From the NCBI GenBank assembly GCA_029783825.1, contig JAREIK010003088.1, positions 1,567,584 to 1,631,583 on the forward strand: a DNA stretch of 64,000 nucleotides, in the 5' to 3' direction. The position numbers were made by a program, and so were the translations under genes. The stretch comes from Sapria himalayana. Its lineage: Eukaryota > Streptophyta > Magnoliopsida > Malpighiales > Rafflesiaceae. Positions 1-16,479 of the stretch are shown one piece after another. Under the pieces are notes generated by a model. It did not search any database, was not told the origin of the DNA, and saw nothing but the letters and a program-made list of their open reading frames with translations. Position 1 is the stretch's first letter. Every line of letters starts with the position of its first letter.

Positions 1-129
1 AAAAAAATTAAAATTACAGAAATTTGAAAGAAATGTTTAACGAAAAAAATAAATTATATAAAATTCAAAATAACAACTCTTGTTTGTATAAAAAATCATA
101 AAATTTGCCAATTTTATGTGGTGTTATAG

Positions 130-5359
<5,230 letters not shown>

Positions 5360-5502
5360 TCCAAGGAACAAGACGATGATGTATAGCTCAGCGATCATCT
5401 AAAACTGTTGATTGAAACAATTTTCTAAAGTTTTGCAACTTAAAACTGTCGAATTGCGTTTTGCGTCATCGAATTTTCATCTTCCTGTTTATACAAACGC
5501 AA
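5360..5502. other. 143-bp convergent 3' spacer
   Basis: This is the whole interval between the stop codon of the plus-strand ABCC gene and the stop codon of the minus-strand DUF632 gene. The 3' UTRs of both genes must be very short or overlap here. Confidence 0.8.
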
Positions 5503-8500
5503 TTAATTAACTGTAGCACGGGAGATGATGTCGAAGGCACGAGAAGACGCGTGAGAGAAGTTTTGTAATGACAGGAAAACGCTCGGGAGTGCTTTTTCCA
5601 GGTGGCCAAGCGTCAATTCCCGCGACGCGGCGATCATGTCTTGATGCTTCGTCTTCTCGGATTCGACCTGTAACTGCAACATGCTGATTTTGACACGCTC
5701 GGGTAACATCGGATTATTGGGGCTTACGACCTGCTTCTGCAGCATGCCGACTCTGACATGCCTGAGCCTCGGCAGCATCGGATTCTTAGGGTTCATGTGG
5801 GATTCGGGATCTCCTGCAACCCAGCTCTGGCCATGCTTCCTCTCCATTTCTGCTAACGATTCCATGTACTTCTGCAACCTCTTCTCCATCTTCTCTAGTT
5901 TTTTGTGCTGTTCTTTTTCCTCTCCTTGCTGCATCTTTATTAACTGGATAGATGATAATAGCCCTTTAATCGAATCTGCTGCCTCCTAAAGACCAGATTT
6001 ATCAATGGTTTAAGGTTTCAGCAACAATTTTACGATTTATGATCCAAACTGTAAATTTTTAGTAGTGTGTGTGTGTGTGTGTGTTTATGTGTGTGTGTGT
6101 GTGTGTGTTTATGCATGTGTTTGTGTGTGTTTATGCATGTGTTTGTGTGTGTTTATACATGTGTGTGCATGTGTTTGTGTGTGTTTGTGTTTATACATGT
6201 GTGTGCATGCGTTTGTGTGTGTGCATGTGTGTTTGTGTTTGTGTTTATACATGCGTGCGTGTGTTTATATATGCGTGCGTGTGTTTATCTATGCATGTGT
6301 GTGTATACATATGCACGCGTGTGTGTGTATGTGTGTGTGTAGTATTAATATATAATGTAGTAAAAGTATAATAATAAACTAAACATATTTTAGGGTTTAA
6401 GATTTAACTATACTAATATTATTAGTACTAATAAATATAGTGGTGAGAATTTTGAGATAAACTAACTATATTTTAAGGTTTAAAGTTTAAGATTTAGTAA
6501 TGAAAATATTATTATTGCTAATAAATAATAATAAATAATTTGAATATATTTGGATTTTTTTTTTTCTCTCAATAATTCAAAATTATTGAGAAACACCAAA
6601 ATTATTCAAAATTATTAGTGCACGAGGCTCGTACTTTTACATGCGCTCAGAGGTTAATATTTTTACAGATTTACCCCTATGAATCAAAGAAACTACATCT
6701 AATGTGCCTCGAACCCAATACATATTACATCCAATATATGACTTCCAATATTACATCCAACACAAAAATATTACAAATGATCAGTTATCATAATATTATT
6801 ATTGACCAAATATATTTAATTTTGAACTTCTTATGAGATCTTTGTTTTTTGTATTTTGTAATTACACAAATAAAAATAACAAAAAAGTATATTATCATAA
6901 TTCAATAAAATAATTAAGCTGTTTAACCCATGGGCCATGACCCATGGGCCAATCCTGATTTCCCTAGCCATTGGAGCATGCCACCGGGCCCGACACGAGA
7001 CGTGCCATGGGGGGGCATGGTCCATGTGTTGTGTCCGGCCCACCCAGCCCGTTTAACACCTCTATACATGACAATGTGGAACATTATACTGAGTGTAATA
7101 AGATCTCACAATTTGACTTAATAAAAGAAATGAAGCGCGGGTGAATCCAACTCATAATAATAATACCATCATACCTTGTCCGATAAGCTGCCAGAAATAA
7201 GCAGCCATTCATCGCACAGCCTATGAATCACTGAAGAACAAGAATAAGAAGAAGAAGAGCTGGTTTGAAGATCTGTGATAGAATTTGTGGACTGGATCCA
7301 CCTGCCGAGGGTCCGTACGTACTCGTGCTGTGTTCTTAAAAGCTTGCAGAAGCTGGTGTGCCAAGAGATGAGCTCGGTTTCAAGTTGAGCTGTTGCGCGA
7401 TGATGATGATCCGTCGTGAAGTCTGCGGTTTGAACATCAGCACGATGATTCAGCTGCTCAGAAATGGAGTGCTGAACCCGATGGCATTCGGAGATTATCA
7501 TCCACATGTTCTTCAGGCTGCGATAACGACCATGATGAGATAAATTTTGGCATGAATTCATAATGGTGTCAACCGGGCAGGACCGGCCTAGCCCGAGGCA
7601 CGGCATGATTCAGACGTGCCTGGGCCGACCCTGCATGAAAATTTCCCTTGCCCGGGCTCATGCCAAGGCCAACCAGACCTCGTGCCGTGCCGAAATCATT
7701 TTTTTTTTTAAATTAGGGTTGCGAGGGCGCCGAAACCCTAATTTTTTTTAATTTAGGGTTCGGCCCGACCGCGCCGTATCGGCGAATCGTGCAGCGGGCC
7801 CGTTCCGGGGTGAACCCACACAAAACCGTGCTGGGCCAGGCACGGTTACCATTCCGTGCCGGGCCTGGCCCGGCACGTAAGCACGAAAGCATGTCGGGCC
7901 TGAAAGCACCTCTATGAATTCGAACCATTTCAATCACCTACTTCCCCAAAGAAAAACAAGATTTCAAGAAAAATAAGTACAAAACTAAGATCTGAGGAGA
8001 GATTTTACCCAGAAATCAACGCGATGAGCTGCGGCTTCAGTTCGGAATTAACGAGACCCAAGATCAACGTGCAACTGCCGCTTATTGCGCACTGTAGACG
8101 TCTGAGTTGAGCCTCCAGATCCTCCACGCCAGAACTAATTTTTTCAGTCCTAGCCAAATCGCAATCTTCTTCTCTGAGTCTGAGTAGTAAAGTAGACTTC
8201 TTCTCATGCTCCAACTTAATCGCTCGTTCTTCCTGCAATAAACAATTTAGTGACTAAAAACACATTGCAACAGCTATCATAGCCTAGCATTGCACGACGA
8301 ATTAAAATTTATATGATAAATACAATAAATTTTATTTATATTGATAATTTATTTTAAGAATAAAGATCATAGCCAGTACACAGACTTTGCGATCGATCTG
8401 ATAGAGATTACTACTATCTTGACAATCTTACCCTTAAAAATTTTAAAAAATTACCCCAAATAAATCTCGAGCCCGAGACCAACCGACTATAACAATTAGA

Positions 8501-11500
8501 TAGAAATATTTGTCATCACGCTGATGGGGTGTTTGATACAGCATTTAATTTATTCTAACCATTGAAAATGAAAATATTCAATAATTTTAAATTTTTAGTG
8601 AGTTTTATAAAAAAATTTTGGAAGGTAAAAATTAAAAATTATAAGTGAAAAAATATTTAAAATATTAAGTAGATAATGACCTACTTAATGCTGAAATTTA
8701 AAAATATTTAGCAAATTTTTTTAAAAAAATTATAATTTTATCTTTTTTTTTTCTTTTCATATTTTATTTTCTCATCCACGCTACAGTTCATTTTATGAAT
8801 ATGTCTTCTCCTCCTCCTTTCTCCCCCACCACGAACTCTAACCAAAATCTTCTTTCATTATTAATTTAAGAAAAGAAATATCAAATTAACTAGTTGTTTA
8901 TTAATTTTTATTTTTATATTAAAAATTTAGATAGTTTTAGAGAATTTATATTTTATAAATTATTTTTTAAATCTTTTTATTTTTTTTTTAGATTTAGGAT
9001 TTATTTATAGATATATTTTTAGTAATTTTATTTTTTATAATAATTAATAATTATAGAAAAAAAATATATAATATAATGATTTTTATAAATTAGTAATTTT
9101 ATTTTTATAATAATTAATTTTTAGTAATTTTATTTTTTATAATAATTAGTAATTTTATTTTTATAAATTATTTTTATATTTGATAAAATATAATATAATG
9201 ATAATAAGAATAAATATGTAAATTAAATCATTTTCAACATTCAGTATTTACAGTTATCAGATAATATATTTATTTTCAGTATTTAATTAAAAAAAATATA
9301 TTAAATATTTTTTTAATACAAATCACCACTTATAAAATTCAGTACTTAATTTTTTTAGTTTCATCAAACGAACCCTAAAACATGACTTTTGTTGATATTA
9401 TATTTTGATGAATTATTTTGGACCTCACAACTACGCCTTGGTAATTTGAATTTGAGTCAAGTGTGGCTTAGCATGAATTATTGTGGACAAAAATACCCAT
9501 CTTTTAACTAAGCCTGGGATGACCCAACCCAGTACATATTAGAGAAGGCAAGATTGATCACAATGGGTCTTCGATATGGTGGTCAAAATGGGTCTTCAAT
9601 GTAGGGGTGGACTGGGGGCATCCCCAAAGGCTAAACATAAAGCCACTAGAGGAGAGGCTATGGCTACGCACCCAAACTGACAAATGGTGGGTCTAAATCA
9701 TGCTCTCTTTTGTTACCCTACTATCTCTAATATTATTTGATCAAATAGCCCATACTACCCCTACTTATAATTTATATCAACATACTTACGGTCAAGTTCA
9801 ATTATCATATGAAAAGTATTAGGTTTCATGAAATATACTCTAGACCAAGTAACTAAACTGAGAAATCTCAAAAAAAAATTATCATAATATACATTATCAT
9901 AAAATTATAGTAATACTTTTGATATTATTGAAATAAATTAATTAAATTTTAGATTTCCTAGTGATATTATCATCACACAAATCTAACTCATCATAAACCG
10001 AATCTCTCGTACTAACAAAAACAAACAAATTAGTTTCATAATTCTAAACCATGTGTTTAAAAACAATGGAATCATGTACATCGTCATGTAGATGCATATG
10101 ATGCATGATAGCAACTGTAACTCTTATAATAGAGGTGTCAATCGGGCCGGCCCAGCCCAGCACGAGGCATGGCACGGTTCAGCCGTGCCAGGGCGTGCCC
10201 GGCATGGAAAAATTCCGTGCACGGGCCCGTGTCGTGCCCGGGTTAGGCACGAGCCGTGTCGTGCCTGGCCCGTGCCGTGCCGCGCCTTACCCGGCACGGT
10301 TCGGCCCGTGGCACGGCACACCAGCACGGGTTTGTCCCGTGAACCCGACCCCACGATGGCCCCTTCCGCAAAAAAGACCGTGGGTCGGGTCTGACCCACG
10401 TGGCCGGGCCCAGCTATTTTAAACCATGCCGGGCCAAGCACGGCACGGTACAGTAACCGTGTCGGGCCAGACACGGCACGCTCGTGCTCAAAAAATTGGG
10501 GGACAAGTATCTTCATTAAAAGTATTATAATTCTCAGGGAGTACCAAAAGCCTTGATAGTCTGATTGGCGAAATGTAGAATGCACATCTCTGTGAGGTTG
10601 CGAGTTCGATCCCCATAAGATACCTAGTACCACTGGGATCGGAAACCATACCTCCGAAGGGGCGGGTGATTAGCTTTTGGGTCCAATTGGGTCCATAGGC
10701 CCCACCTGGCAAAAAATAAAAATAAAAATAAAAAATTTCAAATTCAAGACTCGACGGGCACATTCTCTTTAATTTTTTGGAATAAGATTATCAAGATATT
10801 AACTTCCACAAAATTTTGCAGTGAAATAGGAAACCAAACCTCTAGGGTACAAGTGAGTGGCTCCAGGACCGAACTGGGTCCGGGAGTCCAGCATGGTGAA
10901 AAAAATAAATAAAAAGACTCAAGTTCGAGACTCATCAAACATGATCTCTTCAATTTTTAGGGATAAGATTGTCGAGATAGTAACCACTACCAGATCTAGC
11001 ACTGAGCAAGAGCCTTGTGCATTGGGCGTGATCTTTTTACGTGTTTAAAATGCATTCTTATATTGGGTTGTACATATATAGGCATGTGAGCGATCAAACT
11101 TCTCAAGCTATTTCTACTGCCTTTGTTTTCACATTCTTAGAGCATCTCCAACCCACTCATTATTTTTCACATTTAACTATTTTAGCTAGCCAAACACAAA
11201 ATTTCTCTCCAACCCACTCATTATTTTTCACATTTAACTATTTTAGCTAGCCAAACACAATTTCTCTCCAACCCACTCTATTTTTTAGTTTACTCAAATG
11301 GCTCAACAAATGTGGAGAGCCAATTTGAGCTCTCTAAATGTTCTCTCTCCCTCTTTTCTCTCTATCTCTCTCTATATACATGTATGACTATAAAAAAAAA
11401 AACAAAAATTAAGCATAAAATAGAAAATGTAGTTGAAGTGTTCTAAAAAATTGATTGTTAAAATAGTAAATTTAATATTTAAATATATTTTGAATTGCTA

Positions 11501-13405
11501 TTTTATTAAGTGTGGTTGAAGATGCTCTTACCACTTATCTACCATTTAATTTCTCAAAAGGAAGAAACTCAAGTTGTACATGCTTTGAGATCGACTCCTC
11601 TCTTCTTACCTTCAGTTCCTTGTAAAGTTTCTGCTCTGCAGCATATAGTTTCTCTAGTGATATGCAATGAGCACCAGCACTGCAGGGGGCACTTGGACCA
11701 CATGCTTTCCTGTCATCTTTGTCGAGCTGTAGGTGCTTTGAGGACCAGTTCCCTGTCAACGCACTAAAGACCTTTGCAGAATTGCTCACGTCTCCTTTTA
11801 GAAAGTTACCACAACTAGCAGTTTTAAACTAACATCCCATAAAATCTAAAAAAAAAAAAAAAAAATTTACTCTTTACAGATTTGATGGCTAGTGATGATG
11901 AAAATATACACTACCTTCCTAAGTGAGTAATAATGTAGCAGTTACATAATGTGTTTGTCATGTAATTTGGCTTCAAGAATGTTCTCAAATCTAATAACCC
12001 TAAAAATCTCATTATTAGTTATGACAATATCGTGATCGCTCATATAAAGATGGCTAGAGATATAATAATCACCCATGATATGATTACTAGCTCATGAATC
12101 AATGACCCAAGAGTTTAAAGAAATTATTATGACATAGACTAAGAGCAATGAGGGGTAGAGCTCTCTGCTCTCTCTTTTTCTCCTTTCATGTCATCTCTCC
12201 CTCTCTCTGAAACTTTTTGGGAAGCCTCCATTGATTTCTTCCAAGCTAAGAAAGATGGTAACACATTGTGATACGACCCTAATCTAGAGAGTAAGAGTCA
12301 TTCACTAAAATATAAAACTTAAGTAACATGTGATTGTATTCAAATGAAGGATCGCAATAAGTTGCTCCCTCTGTCTAGTGGCAACTAACAAATTCATCAA
12401 GACTAGAAAAATCCCTAAAAACTAATTAACAAACTAAGTGACCATCTATAGTGATAGGTGTGCTAAGATCATACTCAAACTCATCAACTAAAAAATAGTA
12501 TTCTAATCCTGAGACATCATCTATTTGTAAACTAAAATTATCAAATTCCAACTTGATTCATATGTAATGGAGGTGACAAATATCATTAAGATTCATCACA
12601 TGTTCATAGAAGTTGCTATCAGGAATTGGAGAGGGGAGAGATTGCTGTGTATATAATGCATAATTTTACCTTGTCTGCAACTCTTCCTTGAAGGAGCATC
12701 CCCATTGGCAATGTCCATGAGAACTGCTATTTCATTTGCGGAAGCTGATGCTGTCAGGAAGTAGTCATCCAATTCCTGGACAATCCCTTCCAGTGCTTTC
12801 TTGCTTCCCGATACCACCAGGCTAGGGTTTACAATATTTCCAGCACAACAGCTCGTCGTGGACGAGATATCATCGAATCCAGTAGGTTTAAATACCTTCC
12901 TCTCGTGTTTTGATGGAGAAATTACATTTCCGTCGGATTCCTCTTGGCGGCCTTCTCCAGGCCAGCTTTCAGCTTCCATGGAACTTTCTTCCTCGACCGC
13001 AGACGACTTGTAGGAATCCCCAGGGCTACGAGAACTTCTGAATCCCTGTGGAGATGGAGAAGAACAATCGTCGTCGACCTTTGCGCCTTCCGAAATCCAC
13101 GGTTCATTATCATTCGAAGCAGGGCTGAAAGGCGGAGGCGGCGGAGGGGGCGGGGGGAGTGGAGGTGGGGACGGCCGTGAGGAATGTGGCGATGCAGGCA
13201 CGGCCAGGGGATTTTCCAATTGTAAGGAATCCGATTCCGTAAACTGCCGGAGCGTGACGCCGACATTTTTCAATGCTCTGAGATAACACATATGCGCATC
13301 AGCAAACTCTCCTCTACGCCTCACCAACTGTTTCAACAGCATCTTTCTATCTCTGCTCATGGCCATCCTCTCTTCCCTATGGATCCTAGACGCAGCGGAT
13401 CCCAT
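5503..13405 (-). CDS. DUF630/DUF632 protein (APSR1/REL2-like), complete, 5 exons
   Basis: Exons on the minus strand are 13405-12670, 11794-11610, 8232-8009, 7517-7175 and 5985-5503. They join to 1971 nt (656 residues). The N terminus MGSAASRIHREERMAMSRDR followed by RALKNVGVTLRQFTES is the DUF630 domain. A proline run (about residues 75-95) and an acidic, serine-rich linker follow. DUF632 spans about residues 205-520, with landmarks ELDDYFLTASASANEIAVL, KLYKELK, MWMIISECHRVQ, QLETELISWHTSFCKL and a basic/acidic coiled coil (GEEKEQHKKLEKMEKRLQKY). Named family members, Arabidopsis APSR1 and rice REL2, act in root meristem growth and leaf rolling; the biochemical role is unknown. Gly2 fits N-myristoylation, but Cys3, usual in MGCAAS starts and a likely palmitoylation site, is Ser here. 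The exon 2 acceptor is ambiguous by 3 nt (start 11794 or 11791). Three GC-rich hAT-like elements and one AT-rich MITE lie in the introns. Confidence 0.88.
6065..6342. repeat. Imperfect (TG)n/(CATG) microsatellite
   Basis: About 280 bp of TG dinucleotides are broken by TTTATGCATG and TTTATACATG interruptions, in intron 4 of the DUF632 gene. All three plus frames are open only because of the repeat. Alternating purine-pyrimidine sequence of this length can adopt Z-DNA. Confidence 0.9.
6915..7064. mobile_element. GC-rich hAT-like MITE, family 1 copy E4 (short)
   Basis: This 150-bp copy in intron 4 of the DUF632 gene has ends TAAGCTGTTTAACCCATGGG and GTTTAACACCTCTA. The interior is mostly deleted, and no target duplication was found. 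Confidence 0.65.
7561..7914. mobile_element. GC-rich hAT-like MITE, family 1 copy E5 (subfamily B)
   Basis: Near-perfect 8-bp duplications TGAATTCA (7553-7560) and TGAATTCG (7915-7922) flank the element. The ends are TAATGGTGTCAACC and GCACCTCTA. The interior has AAACCCTAA and TTAGGGTTCGGCCC segments instead of the hairpin module. It sits in intron 3 of the DUF632 gene, 41 bp from the acceptor AG. Confidence 0.8.
8526..9376. mobile_element. AT-rich MITE, family M3 copy 1
   Basis: Imperfect terminal inverted repeats are GGGGTGTTTGAT and ATCAAACGAACCC, around 850 bp of AT-rich sequence with no coding capacity. A second copy in opposite orientation is at 52471-53222. Both share an internal segment with ACTAGTT and CACGCTACAGTTCA. 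It lies in intron 2 of the DUF632 gene. Confidence 0.65.
9400..10129. other. Intronic sequence without recognised features
   Basis: This part of the 3.4-kb intron 2 of the DUF632 gene has mixed-composition text around 9500-9700 and AT-rich DNA after it. I see no coding, RNA or clear repeat signal. Confidence 0.5.
10130..10496. mobile_element. GC-rich hAT-like MITE, family 1 copy E6 (3' truncated)
   Basis: The left end TAGAGGTGTCAATCGGGCC is intact. The right end stops inside the CTCGTGCTCAAAAAA segment and lacks the terminal TTGACACCTCTA. The internal hairpin is shortened but still pairs (CGTGGGTC with GACCCACG). Confidence 0.75.
10551..10730 (+). mobile_element. tRNA-derived SINE, family S2 copy 1
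   Basis: GATTGGCGAAATG is followed about 30 nt later by GCGAGTTCGATCCCC, a good match to the tRNA/SINE B box. A unique body and an A-rich tail (AAAAAATAAAAATAAAAA) come next. The 3' half of another copy is at about 10815-10910. A further copy on the other strand is split at 58997-59055 and 59756-59870. Confidence 0.7.
11140..11527. mobile_element. PIF/Harbinger (Tourist-like) MITE
   Basis: Terminal repeats are GAGCATCTCCAACC and GGTTGAAGATGCTC, with TTA duplications at 11137-11139 and 11528-11530. The left part has a tandem duplication of about 60 bp (CCAACCCACTCATTATTTTT unit). It ends about 80 bp from exon 2 of the DUF632 gene. Confidence 0.75.
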
Positions 13406-13772
13406 CTCCGCTTCAGATCAACAACATGATGCTCTGTACTGAATTCCAAAAAAAAAACCTATATCTGCAATTACTAACACATCGGAATCTTGCATCCGTC
13501 ATAACAGGCATGCAATCCATGAAACACCACCCGTAAACCATCAATCGCTCGTATGTCTGTGATCTACGGGCTCGAGTGCGCTACAAAAACAGCATGAGTC
13601 ACTTGAGCAAATTAGGCATCTTCGCAACAAGAATCAAACTCCAATTGAAAGGCTATCGTGCCATTTGAGTCGCATCGGCCTCTCGGCATGCGGCAAGAGA
13701 ACAGTAGGGTGAGGGGAAGGTGGTACTGATGAGGGTGGACAAGGAAGGAAATGTGCGCGCCCCTGCTTGCCC

Positions 13773-13781
13773 TGATTTATA
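13773..13781 (-). promoter_or_regulatory. Candidate TATA box for the DUF632 gene
   Basis: TATAAATC reads on the minus strand about 370 bp upstream of the ATG at 13405. It is placed by sequence only, and the leader between them is GC-richer and free of obvious repeats. Confidence 0.4.
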
Positions 13782-14313
13782 ATTTATTTATATTTTGGTT
13801 CATTTTTTACAAATATTAAAAATATCAGTTATATATTTTTAAATAAAATATTTAAAAATTTACACAATTATAAATAAATTAAAAATAATGACGCTCAAAT
13901 CTCCACAATTGTGGAGATTAAAATTTTATATAATTTAAAAATTTATAATTGCGTAAATTAAAAATTTACCCAATTATAAGATATTTAAAAACATCTTATG
14001 CCACACTCTCTCTTGCCCATTGCCCTAATCCTCGCACCTCGCCCCTCGCCCCTCGCTTCTCTTTCCTTATCTATATTCAATAGCTCCATCGTGTAGCTCT
14101 TAAAGCTCCACGATGGAGCTTGTCTAGCTCCCGTGAGCTTGACGTCGAGATCCTTCATGGATCTCTATGTTCGAGCTCCTCAAGCTCGATCGTAGAGCTT
14201 CACAATCCAATGAGCTTAATCGTGTAGCTCGATGAAGCTCTACGAAGGAGCTCACTGGAGCTCATAGCGTAGAGAGGGGCAGGGGGAGAGGGATGAGGGC
14301 AGACGAATGAGGG

Positions 14314-14562
14314 GCGAGGCCGAGGGGCGAGGCCGATGGGCGAGTCCGAGGCCGATGGGCGAGTCCGAGGCCGATGGGCGAGTCCGAGGCCGAGGGGGGA
14401 GTCCGAGGCCGAGGGGCGAATCCAAGGCCACGGGGGGAGTCCGAGGCCGAGAGGGGATTCCGAGGCCGAGGGGCGAGTTCGAGGCCGAGGGGGGATTCCG
14501 AGGTCGAGGCGCGAGTCCGAGGCCGAGGGGCGAGTCCGAGGCCGAGGGGATTTATTTATATG
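14314..14562. repeat. 19-bp GC-rich minisatellite
   Basis: About 13 head-to-tail units of GAGGCCGAGGGGCGAGTCC show point variation. Because 19 is not a multiple of 3, all three plus frames stay open and give R/G/E/P-rich pseudo-proteins. An AGCTC-rich, partly palindromic stretch (14085-14270) precedes it. Confidence 0.9.
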
Positions 14563-14655
14563 ATTGTGATCTTTTTTAAAAATATTAAAAGTTTAATTTA
14601 TAATTTTTAAAAATTTATGAGGAGTATCCCAGGACATAATACCCCAATTTTAATT

Positions 14656-14979
14656 AAAGATGAAAAGTTGTGGTAATTTTTATTACAGGTGAAAAGTTAT
14701 GGTAATTTTTATTACAGGTGAAAAGTTATGGTAATTTTTATTACAGGTGAAAAGTTGTGATAATTTTTATTGCAGTTGAAAAGTTGTGGTAATTTTTATT
14801 ACAGATGAAAAGTTGTGGTAATTTTTATTGCAGATGAAAAGTTGTGGTAATTTTTATTACAGGTGAAAAGTTGTGGTAATTTTTATTACAGGTGAAAAGT
14901 TATGGTAATTTTTATTGCCGGTGAAAAGTTGTGGTAATTTTTATTTCAGATGAAAAGTTGTGGTAATTTTTATTAAATA
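14656..14979. repeat. 29-bp AT-rich minisatellite
   Basis: Eleven contiguous units of GGTGAAAAGTTGTGGTAATT plus TTTATTACA are present. There are no spacers between units, so this is a minisatellite and not a CRISPR array. It ends about 150 bp upstream of the PMEI gene. Confidence 0.92.
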
Positions 14980-15131
14980 TCCAAAGTTAGGTGATTTTAT
15001 TACATATTTTTATGTTGTTCACTTTGACATTAATTCAGCCCTTTTTTTTAAAAATATTTAACTCTGCCTGATATTTCCAGCCATACGTGAAGCGCGGGTC
15101 GTCTGCTCCGTCCTGTGCGCAGAGAAGGAAG

Positions 15132-15713
15132 ATGAACTCATCCGGCTCGCCTGCTTATGCATTCGTCTTCGTCCTTGTTATTATGCTGAGCTCTCTGTCT
15201 CTGAGCCACTGCGGATCCAACGCCGACCTTGCGCAGCAAACCTGCAGCAACTCCCTGATCACCAACTCCACCCTCTGCTCCTCCGTTTTGTCGTCGGTCG
15301 GACAGAGCCCGACCACCCAGGTGAAGGGGCTGGCTGTCATCGTGCTTGGGCAGGTGAATGCCAGCGGCGCTGATACTCTCGCATATGTCAGAACACTGCT
15401 CCTCGATGCCAACGCGAGCGACACTGCGACCGTGAAGTGCCTGAACCTGTGCATCGACCTCTTTGTCAATGCTACTCGAGAACTGATCCCGGACGCTCTG
15501 AACGAGCTGCAATCTGGATCCAGAGGCATAGCCCAGCGCAAGATCGTAGACGTGGCTAATATTGGTGTTACTTGTGGTTCTTGCTTCTCCAGCGGCCGAT
15601 ATGGATCAACATTGACCCCCATCTCCTCCCATTTGGACGACATGTGTCATCTTTACTTTCAAGAGGCCACGGTGGCCAGAGAGATCATTGAGATCAGCGA
15701 CTCCCACGGCTGA
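15132..15713 (+). CDS. Plant invertase/pectin methylesterase inhibitor (PMEI-domain), intronless
   Basis: The predicted protein is 193 residues. The start at 15132 (MNSSGSPAYAFVFVLVIMLS) places a typical signal peptide at the N terminus. An upstream in-frame ATG at 15087 would add 15 polar residues before it and is less likely. The mature part shows the PMEI cysteine pattern: TCSNSLITNSTLC (first hairpin pair), KCLNLC, and a later TCGSC. Helices predicted between them match the four-helix bundle of the family. Such proteins are secreted or vacuolar and bind acid invertases or pectin methylesterases. Spacing and the extra cysteines look closer to the 'putative invertase inhibitor' (Pla a 1-like) branch than to true PMEIs, but the target cannot be decided from sequence. 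It is divergent from the DUF632 gene. Confidence 0.85.
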   Translation: MNSSGSPAYAFVFVLVIMLSSLSLSHCGSNADLAQQTCSNSLITNSTLCSSVLSSVGQSPTTQVKGLAVIVLGQVNASGADTLAYVRTLLLDANASDTATVKCLNLCIDLFVNATRELIPDALNELQSGSRGIAQRKIVDVANIGVTCGSCFSSGRYGSTLTPISSHLDDMCHLYFQEATVAREIIEISDSHG

Positions 15714-16078
15714 TCATTCTGCATTTCAGTCCTTCTGTCTGTCTGAATTATTTGTGTCTTATGAGCTGTTTTTCTTTCTTTCCACGTGCGATTCTAAGAG
15801 TTTACAGTTGAACTTCAAATGGTTTTAATGGATTAATGTTGTTTACCGTTTTCAAGATGATGATGATGAACGCTGATTGGTGGGATGAGGATGAAAGAGC
15901 AAATTTTTTGAAGCTAGCTAATGTGTGAAAGCCTAAGGCTCAAGTATTCGTTTTTAAAGCCCAAGTGCTACACCACCACTATATATATGCATGTACATTT
16001 GTACGTGTACATTTAGCATGGGTATTTTGGTATTTTATAATACAAAAATCTTCATTAGTTTAGGTGTTTGGGGGTTAA

Positions 16079-16452
16079 GGGCAACTCCAATGGGAGGTGC
16101 CATCCATGTAACTGTCAAAATGACACCCAAATCATAAATTCTGTTGATCCAATGGGGGTGGCATAGGGGGTTAGAAAATGGCATCCAAGGTAGAGGTGTC
16201 ATGTTTGGCAACTTTGGAGAGAGAAAAAAGAGGATGTAAAATAGTAGTTATGACTACTTTGCATCTCACAATGAATCTATCAAGGAGTTGAAAAAATAAC
16301 TTTTGAATAAAAAAATATTTAATTATTAAAATACCACCCTATTTTGGCACCTATAATTGGACCAAAATTATATTAAGGGTGCCAAAATATTGTTAAAGTT
16401 TACAAAATGACATTTAGCATTACTTTTTTGGCAACTCCCCTTAGAGTTGCTC
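16079..16452. mobile_element. PIF/Harbinger (Tourist-like) MITE
   Basis: This 374-bp element has ends GGGCAACTCCAATGGG and CCCCTTAGAGTTGCTC, flanked by TAA at 16076-16078 and 16453-16455. It is in the downstream flank of the PMEI gene and has no coding capacity. Confidence 0.8.
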
Positions 16453-16479
16453 TAAGTGGTTTATGGATTTAGTTTAAAA

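Noticed and set aside
10551..10620. A tRNA gene suggested by the B box GTTCGATCCCC
   Set aside because: No cloverleaf with acceptor-stem pairing could be formed, and related copies with A-rich tails show it is a SINE.
10092..10633. Open frames of 100-169 codons in GC-rich stretches (also near 650, 2600, 7600, 35300, 38750)
   Set aside because: They coincide with the hAT-like elements, are open in several frames at once because the GGCACGG repeats lack stop codons, and match no domain.
14307..14610. Three overlapping Arg/Gly/Glu-rich frames
   Set aside because: A 19-bp repeat unit forces all frames open; there is no other coding evidence.
14656..14979. Regular 29-bp repeats resembling a CRISPR array by unit size
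   Set aside because: Units are contiguous with no spacers, in a plant genome without cas genes; this is a minisatellite.
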